From NCBI GenBank assembly GCA_036346405.1, contig CM070563.1, positions 31,072,816 to 31,136,815 of the forward strand: DNA of 64,000 nt, in the 5' to 3' direction. Under the pieces are notes generated by a model. That model made no database searches. It saw only the letters and a list, made by a program, of their open reading frames with translations, and was not told where the DNA came from. The position numbers and the translations under genes were made by a program. Each line of letters opens with the position of its first letter. Position 1 is the stretch's first letter. The stretch is from Phyllostachys edulis (taxonomy: Eukaryota; Streptophyta; Magnoliopsida; Poales; Poaceae). Positions 57,657 to 64,000 of the stretch are shown piece by piece.

Positions 57657-57673
57657 GAGTACATTGCGTACTC
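57657..57673 (-). other. Conserved LTR module 3 (hairpin), copy M
   Basis: GAGTAC-ATTGC-GTACTC, a perfect 6-bp stem with a 5-base loop. Confidence 0.75.
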
Positions 57674-58018
57674 AGCAAAACTTGTAGTGTATCACAAAGT
57701 TTATATACATGCATGGCTAACAAAGGATGAGGCTCTATGCTACAAGTTATTTTTAGCATCAAGAAAGTTTTATTGGCAATATCGATATGTAGTATTTTGC
57801 AACGGAAATGTTAAGAGCAGATAAATAGATAAAGGACAACCATTAAGTAATTGAATAAGTAACAACTCGCAACCCTCCTTGGCTGCGAGCAACATTTTAT
57901 TTTCAGCCATAAACATTTCACTCAGTACAAATATAAACCAACAAACCATTTCCCCATTTCCCAACGAAACTGTTTTTATAAAAACCAAGACTATACCCGA
58001 TGGACCGCACCAAGCACG

Positions 58019-58086
58019 CTCATGACCGGGAGCACAACTATTTAAATAGATTTATACTCTGTAGAGGTGTACAACTTTACTCACAG
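58019..58086 (-). repeat. Conserved LTR module 2, copy M
   Basis: On minus: CTCTACAGAG, then CTATTTAAATAG, a perfect palindrome in which the central CG of the other families is TA. The third inverted repeat is weak. Confidence 0.82.
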
Positions 58087-58902
58087 CACACGAATTCTCT
58101 AGTTTATTTGGCATCTGTCGATACCACCGCTCACTACCTTCGGTAAGTAGTCTAGAGCATGCGTCGAAGCCTTTACATCATCTAGTTCTATCCTTGTACT
58201 AGCCCGACGAATGAACACCCTCACTTTGTTTGGGTACATCTCCTTCAAGTGAGTCATTCACCGTTATGTCGGCAAGCTTTGTGCCCAACACCATGGTGAA
58301 AGGAGCCCCTTCGAACATGCCTACATCGGTCATGCTCGTACTACTATGGCCTACCAACGTGCAAGACTAGTTTTCAATGACTTAATTAGCTAAGGCCGTC
58401 CCATACCGGCACATGTGGTTATACGATTAGGCTTTAGATTGGGAGCACCGATGTTTGGTCCATAATTGACCCGGACGAGGATCTCCCCCTATCTACTTGT
58501 AAGATACACCTCTCACACTTCTCAAAATATAATATAACTCTCCCGCATCGCAAACTAAGTTTATTTTTATACAAAATAACAGAGGTAAACCCCTCTGCAT
58601 CATCATTTCAAAAACTCTCAAATTCATGTTCATCATGTCATCCCTTTTAGCAATTTTTAGTAAAGACTATAGCTTAACTAAGCAATTGTGCGATACTTGC
58701 ATTCAAATTTCCCAAATTGACATAATCTATTGTCTAAAACATAATCTAATGGCTACAATAGTAAGGGTATCAATATTTCAAGGAGGTTTATGCATTGAAT
58801 AGTATTACGACTACCATTATCCCCAAATTTAGCAATTTTAATCAAACATACACGCATGCATAATAGATTTTACAAAAAGATGTACAATGATTAAAATAGT
58901 AG

Positions 58903-58996
58903 GATCAACATGATCAAAGGGGGTGCTTGCCTTACTCTGGTTGCTCTGAATGTGAGGATGGAGTACCGTCGTAAAAATCGTTCGAATAGTTGACAT
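58903..58996 (-). other. Conserved LTR module 1, copy M
   Basis: On minus an acceptor-like GATTAG precedes a frame with several D and S residues ending SEQPE-stop. GGCAAG and TTGATCATGTTG follow. Confidence 0.5.
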
Positions 58997-61673
58997 CTAA
59001 TCAAAAGAGCTAGAAGCAAATTAAATATAGAAAAATAATTTAAACACAAAAAAAATCCAAATATTTTTGTATATTCAGGTAGAGCATGATTTTATTTGAA
59101 TTGAGAAAAAAGATTAATCTCATTTGGAGTTTGTATGCAAAAGTTATTGCCATTATTAGGACACTAGCAAAACTAGCAATTTTACTTGATTTTCAATTTG
59201 GAGCACCATCTTTTGAATGACTCTAAGTGCATACTGATGATTATTAATATCAAATTATTCTACCCATTTTGATTAACCATCTAACCTATTGCTACTGTTG
59301 ACAACATCATAACCAAGACCTAGGGTTTATTGTTGTTTAGATAACCATATTCCAAATCTTGACTTCTAATTAGTTCTACTCTTTTGGATTAAATGTTAAT
59401 GGCTAATAAATCACTATACTTTCTAATCAATTTGTTTTGGCATTTGTCATGGCTCTATCTCATTGTCTCATTCCAAATTTTCCTACTGTTCATCCACCTC
59501 ATTAAGAATTTGCGTAATTGAAGTATTCTCTTGATTAATTCACTAACCATTCTTTTGATTATCCACTTGATGGTTCACTGTTTATCTTGAATAACCACAT
59601 TTCAATCATTGCCTTCAACTTAGTTTGCTCTTTTAGCCTAGAAGCTATTTGCTAAGTAAATCTACATAATTACTAATGATTTTTTCCCTTGTATTTGATG
59701 CGGCATTAACTCACTGTCCTAATCCAATTATCTCTAATTATCTTCTCTGTTCATATATTCTGTTAAAAGGAATTTTCTAAATTGAAATGTTGTTAACTAA
59801 CCTCCTCACGAATTCAAATTTCAATTTTATTAATTCATTTGAGTGACCCAATTGTGAGTCACAAGGTTTGTTCTATCTACTTACAGGAGGGTCCCACTGT
59901 CCCACTGTCATTGACAGAGAGAGACACACACAGAGGGACACAGAGAAGGGGCAGAATAGAGGAGGTGGGAGGTGGCTCGGGGCTGTGCTCATCACCGGTG
60001 AGGGAGTGACAGTGAGGAAGCGTCTACCCCAAAAATGGGTTGCTGGTGGGCTAAGGAAGCTACGAGAGGTGGTGTCGTGGTCCGGGCAGCCCTGTGGCGG
60101 CGTGGTGGTGGCACCCGTCGGCCGGCCGTGAGGGCAAAACGAGGTCAGCAGTGCTCGGATGGGAGAAGGGCCAAACTAGAGGGAGCAAGAGCATTAGGGG
60201 TTCACTTGGAGCTCACCGAAGCTTTCGGTGGAGACGGAGAGGTGCCGAGGTGGCCCGGTGACGTGAGCCTGAGGCGGCGCAGCGAGTTCCATGGTGGCAG
60301 TGACCTGGGGTGAATAGTGGCTCGAATCACTGGTGGGGAAGGAAGGGGAATGAGCGTAGATGCTTTGGGTGGAAGGAATTGGAGTGGAGCTCACTCGAGA
60401 AGAAATGGTGTTGGCAACGGCGGTTTTGGCCATCCGCGAGGAAGACGACGGTGGCGCGGCGCTCCTGTGGACGAAGAACCAAATTGGGTGAGGGTAAATA
60501 ACTCTTGGGGGCTAGAACACGTAATGATGTGGTCCATTAGTGAAGGAGCTCACCGAATTGGCCAAAACGGTAAGTGGAAGCAGTGGCTACGAACCGAACG
60601 TTGTCGGGCGCGATGAAGAAGGTCACGTTCCCAGAGCTTCGACTGCAAAGAGAGAAGAAGAAGGTGAGGGATGGAAAGAGGACATCGAGGAGATCATTAG
60701 AGACATGAAAAAGAAGACCGGAGTCCGTTGGTATGGCCAGGAGACTTGACGGTGGCGGTGGCCATGGTCGACGCATGGCATTTGGCTCTGAGCTTGGTTT
60801 GAGCTCAGGGAGGGACAAAATGGAGAGGGAAGGTGAGGGAAATGGAGAGGGAGAAACGACACACTCGATGCTCAGGTTATATGGGGTGAGAAGGATGGGG
60901 TAGCTCACGAGAACCCGCGAGAAGCTGGCTACAACTTTCCCTAGGTGATGACACGAGGAGGCAGTAGGGCACGGGCATGCGACCGGGGTAGAGCATGGGA
61001 GCAACATGGGAAACCATGGGCGGTGGCGAGTCGATTAGGCGAGACTGTATTTGGCTGTGATTGTCTTTGGTGTGACATGGGTGCTGGGCGGCCTTGGCGA
61101 GGGTGCGTGGAGGAAGAAGCCTGCTGGGTGGGTTCGGCTAGTCAGTGAGAGGAGAGAGATAATTCTGTTTCCAGAATTTCTAAAAGGGCTAAGAGTTTTA
61201 GGGAATTTTTAGATATAGAAATATAGCTTCGAAAATTACGAAAATTTATGGGGAGGCGTCTGAACCAGTGTAGATCATTGTGTAATTTTTATGGGATTTT
61301 GTTTGTTATATGTTTTGCTCTAAAATTCTTTTAAGCTTCTGTTTGGATGCATTTGTATTATTTGATTTGAGGAAAGTTTCAAAACATGTTTGAAAATATT
61401 TCTCTATTTTATTAACAGTATAAATACACCAAGTTTGGATTTTTAATTATCATCTTTTGTTCCAATTTTTTTAATTCTTAATTAGTTTTGTATTTCAAAA
61501 ATTTGATTCTTAATTTCTCAATAAGACAAAAAGTCTTGCATAAAAATCCACAAAAACAAACATCGATAAAATGCATAAGAAAGTTTTAAAAAGTTTACAT
61601 TTTCACACATTTGAAAATATGCTTAAATTTTGGGATGTTACAGTTTTTGGATGTGTAAATCCGGGTCTCGACA

Positions 61674-62918
61674 GCACGGTAGCCTGTGATAGCGTGTGGA
61701 AGCGGCACGACAGTAGCGTTGGCTAGGGCAGGTGGTGGCTAGGGTTATGCGCAGCGCCCCCTGGCCTCCTCTTATAAGCGCAGAGACTGGGGTCCAAACG
61801 GCACCCGAGGGGGCAATGTTGGTTGAGCATGGTGGCGAAGACACGATGTGGTCCAACGCGTAGCTCAGCCGGTTGTTTCGAGAAAGTCAATGGCGTGGTG
61901 TAAACCAAGCATGACAACGTTGACTCGATGTGCTGGGTCACATGATTTTTTCATTCGTAGCAACGTATGGGCACTTGGCTAGTCTACAAGTGCCAGTACA
62001 TCTTATCTACAGATAGATACTTTAACATCTTTTACCATTTTTTTTGAGGCGGCCACTCCTTTACCATTATTTGTCTTGCTGGCTAATTTCATTTTGTATT
62101 CTCAGACACATGCATTCCGTTGCCATTCATACAATTTTAGTAAGATTGATGTGTTACAGATTGCATATATTACTGTCACAAGTTTCTTGATGACAATTTT
62201 TTACTTCAATTTGACATAATGTTATCATCACATGAAAATCGTTAGTATATCTTTTTTGACATTTTATTATAATGATAATTATCACGAGGAAATTATGCCA
62301 AATGTAATTTATGACATAGTTGTGCGTTTCAGTGCCACATTTCTGTGGGTTTCATGGATATGGTGTTTTCTTCTAATAAACTCATGAACTGATTCCCCAA
62401 AAAGTGACATCCTTGTCCTCCAAGCAGTAACATCATTTGCTTCTTTCTTTCACTATTCTGCAAACATGCTCGACCTTTGCCATCGACGTCAGTTCTCTCA
62501 CAAACTCTCACAAACTGTCTGTTTTCTTGCTCCTTTACATTAATCGTACTGCAACTTACAAAGATGATCAGATTCTTTCTACATTTGAAACGACGATATA
62601 CCTCAGAGCAGGGGCGGACTCACCATTCTGCCGATCTCTGGCGTCCGCCAGAGCTTTCGGTCGACGATCACTCCCTCCGCCAAGCGCCCAGGTCGTTGCT
62701 GAGAAGAAAGCCGCGGCACCACACGAGCTCTAGAGGATGAACCCTTTGTGTTCCGTTGGAATTGAGGCTGCACTCAGCTAGGCCCATAGCCACCCATGCC
62801 CAAGACGCTAAGGGGATAAGTGGGTTTTGGGGGTGTGCTTTGCCTAGATGCCCCTGGCGGCTTGCGCTCGAGACTCGAGTGGGGGTGTGTGGTGGCGGCC
62901 GAACCCTAGTGCATTGCG
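61674..62918. other. Unclassified sequence between the L LTR and the right-hand Copia
   Basis: I see no protein domain. A GC-rich part (61674-61900) with a TATA-like CTTATAAG resembles LTR sequence. CAGGGGCGGA at about 62609 looks like one end of a hAT-type element, but no partner end is visible. Confidence 0.4.
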
Positions 62919-63314
62919 TGTTAGACTTAAACTTGTTGTTTTTACTTTTGGTTTAGGTTTGTAATTGGATCGCAACGTAGAAGGCGATTCAGAAGTCAGT
63001 TAGTTTCAGTTTCTGTTCGTTTTTCGTTTTGGTTACTGTAGCATGTCTAGTTGCTATCAGTTATTAGAGTTTTTGATATGTTGGAGAAACAGAATGTAGA
63101 ATCTGTATTCGTAACCTATTTTTAATCCATTTTTATGTCTATATAAGAAAGGAGAAAAGTCGTATTGCAATATGCGGCACAAATTGGAAACACAAGTCTT
63201 GGTTGTTCTCTGTTCTGTATTCCATGATAACGTTTCAGAAGTTCAGAAAAGCTAGTCTTCATAGTAGTTGTCAGAGTGATTGTTTTTTCGTTTTTTCAAG
63301 TTTTGGTTCTAACA
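62919..63314 (+). repeat. 5' LTR of a second Copia element
   Basis: The LTR begins TGTTAGA and ends TCTAACA (perfect 7-bp inverted ends), 396 bp. A TATA box lies at 63139-63147 (CTATATAAG). It is followed by a primer site. Its 3' LTR is beyond the window. Confidence 0.85.
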
Positions 63315-63316
63315 TT

Positions 63317-63328
63317 TGGTATCAGAGC
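63317..63328 (+). promoter_or_regulatory. Primer binding site of the second Copia
   Basis: TGGTATCAGAGC, initiator tRNA-Met type, two bases after the LTR end. Confidence 0.92.
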
Positions 63329-63341
63329 TAGGCTTGATTGG

Positions 63342-64000
63342 TGATGGCAGGAGATCAGTCACCGAAGGAGGAATTGAAAATGAAACCTCTAAAGATTGCC
63401 GACGAACCAGGAGTGTTAGCGTCAGGAAAAACAATGTCGAGGGGAATTAGAGTCCCGATCCAATACTCGATTCTTAATGACACCAATTACGGCTTATGGG
63501 CCGTAAAGATTAGGATCATCTTGCGATCTCTTGGAGTGTGGATAGCGATCGAGAGCGATGGACTAGTCGATGATGAAAAGGATTAGGGCGTTCTGGCCGT
63601 GATCTCTCAGGCAATACCGGATGTGGTGATGCTAGTGATTGTTGATATGCATACGGCTAAAGCAGCATGGGAAGCTATTCAAGAGATGCGTATTGGAGAA
63701 GGTAGAGTCAAGAAGGCAAGAGCTCAGTTGATGAAACGAAGTTTTGATCGTATGATCATGACAGATGCTGAAAGCATTAATACCTTTTCATAGAGGCTAA
63801 TCAGTACAGCTAGTGAAATTTGTTCACTTGGAGTTGAGCTAAAAGAAAGTGTGGTTGTAGAGAGACTCTTCAGTGCAGTCGCAGATAGATTCCTTCCCAT
63901 TGTTGGTTTGATTGAACAGTGGGGAGATATGACGACAATGACTTTGTCCGAAGCGATCGGATGACTTACAACATATGAAGAAAATTTGAGAGGAAGGCGC
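63342..64000 (+). pseudogene. gag: Gag of the second Copia element, partial, with three in-frame stops
   Basis: The frame starts with ATG 63342 (MAGDQSPKEE), 13 bases after the primer site. It carries the DUF4219/UBN2-type gag pattern: LNDTNYGLWAVKIRIILRSLGVWIAIE, then AKAAWEAIQEM, VKKARAQLMKRSFDRM and ESVVVERLFSAVADRF. Stops lie in the same frame at 63584-63586 (TAG), 63791-63793 (TAG) and 63962-63964 (TGA). No indel is needed to read through, and each is one C-to-T step from a CAG or CGA codon. The gene continues beyond the window. Confidence 0.88.

Larger units (their letters stand above)
57253..61642 (-). mobile_element. Gypsy M solo LTR, minus strand
   Basis: On minus it runs TGTAACATCCCAAAATTTAAGC (61642) to GGGTCCGACA (57253), 4,390 bp, flanked by the duplication GTTTT (57248-57252 and 61643-61647). 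There is no primer site next to its 3' end, so it is solo. Contents on minus: AT-rich start, GC-rich block (about 61150-59900), then modules 1, 2 and 3. Confidence 0.93.
41295..61673 (+). mobile_element. Gypsy L LTR, split by S and M insertions
   Basis: The pieces are 41295-42011, 54874-57252 and 61643-61673. Joined in position they give an LTR of about 3.1 kb, TGTAACATCCCAAATTGGG...CGGGTCTCGACA. The ends and the three modules match the other Gypsy LTRs. No primer site or polypurine tract is attached, so it looks solo. Its flanks, CACAC before and GCACG after, are not a clean duplication, so truncation cannot be excluded. Confidence 0.75.

Noticed and set aside
60537..61007. 156-codon open frame on minus in a GC-rich block
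   Set aside because: It lies inside the M solo LTR, is proline/serine-rich without a known domain, and overlaps several frames of similar length on the other strand. GC-rich composition explains it.
41290..61678. Clean target duplication for the L LTR
   Set aside because: The flanks read CACAC and GCACG. A shared GCAC can be forced only by shifting the border, so I left it unresolved.
62605..62640. CAGGGGCGGACTCACC as a hAT-type terminal repeat
   Set aside because: No partner inverted end or 8-bp duplication was found in the window.
1..64000. tRNA genes
   Set aside because: The recurring TGGTATCAGAGC matches are primer sites next to LTR ends. No cloverleaf sequence was recognised.

Overview
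This window is repeat-dense plant nuclear DNA, most likely from a grass. I found no intact host gene, tRNA, rRNA or CRISPR array. Nearly every base I could assign belongs to nested LTR retrotransposons, plus one CACTA DNA transposon. The grass call rests on the BARE/Angela-type LTR end (TGTTGGAGATATGCCC...) and the CACTACTACAAAA transposon ends. Labels used here: SIRE = large Copia; X, Y, S, L and M = five different Ty3/Gypsy LTR families. X and Y are Tekay-like chromoviruses, since chromodomain-like ends are readable; S, L and M are LTR-only.

Left block, 1-40367. A SIRE/Maximus-like Copia runs on + from before the window to 40367. Its LTR end and primer site are at 1-173, gag at 216-1895, the rest of gag/protease/integrase/RT/RNase H at 33365-37003, and the 3' LTR at 38366-40367. 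It is split by Gypsy Y (LTR about 4.9 kb). Y's 5' LTR was itself hit by Gypsy X (LTR about 3.8 kb), with target duplication ACTGC. The order then repeats: Y 5' LTR with an X solo LTR (1893-9898), Y internal stub (9899-10826), Y LTR (10827-13211), Copia piece (13212-14187), X LTR tail and X internal region (14188-19404), X LTR (19405-23182), Y tail (23183-23293), Y internal (23294-28490), Y LTR (28491-33364), Copia. The simplest reading is a tandem duplication of about 20 kb with its junction at 14187/14188. The first copy later lost X's interior by LTR-LTR recombination and Y's interior by a deletion with 4-bp microhomology.

Middle block, 40368-61673. This is four levels of nesting. The L LTR (41295-61673) contains the S solo LTR (42012-54873, target duplication CCGCC). 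S contains a minus-strand Angela-like Copia (44694-54008, GTTAC). One LTR of that Copia contains a non-autonomous CACTA element (51142-52878, TCA) carrying a NAC-domain gene fragment. L also contains a minus-strand solo LTR M (57253-61642, GTTTT).

Right edge, 61674-64000. About 1.2 kb is unclassified. A second, small-LTR Copia follows (LTR 62919-63314, gag with three in-frame stops) and runs off the window.

Most interesting signals. (1) The five Gypsy LTR families share three modules in fixed order: an acidic mini-exon ending near GGCAAG...TTGATCATATT, a cluster of consecutive palindromes around CTATTCGAATAG, and a GAGTAC/GTACTC hairpin with compensatory changes. (2) Y carries an array of about ten palindromes. 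(3) The GACCTCC heptamer is amplified in the X and Y LTRs and in X gag. (4) The CACTA element carries captured NAC sequence and a roughly 500-bp inverted repeat. (5) Differences between duplicated copies concentrate at CTG/CAG/CCG sites, which suggests methylation-linked sequencing error. All coding regions are broken, and no element looks autonomous as sequenced.
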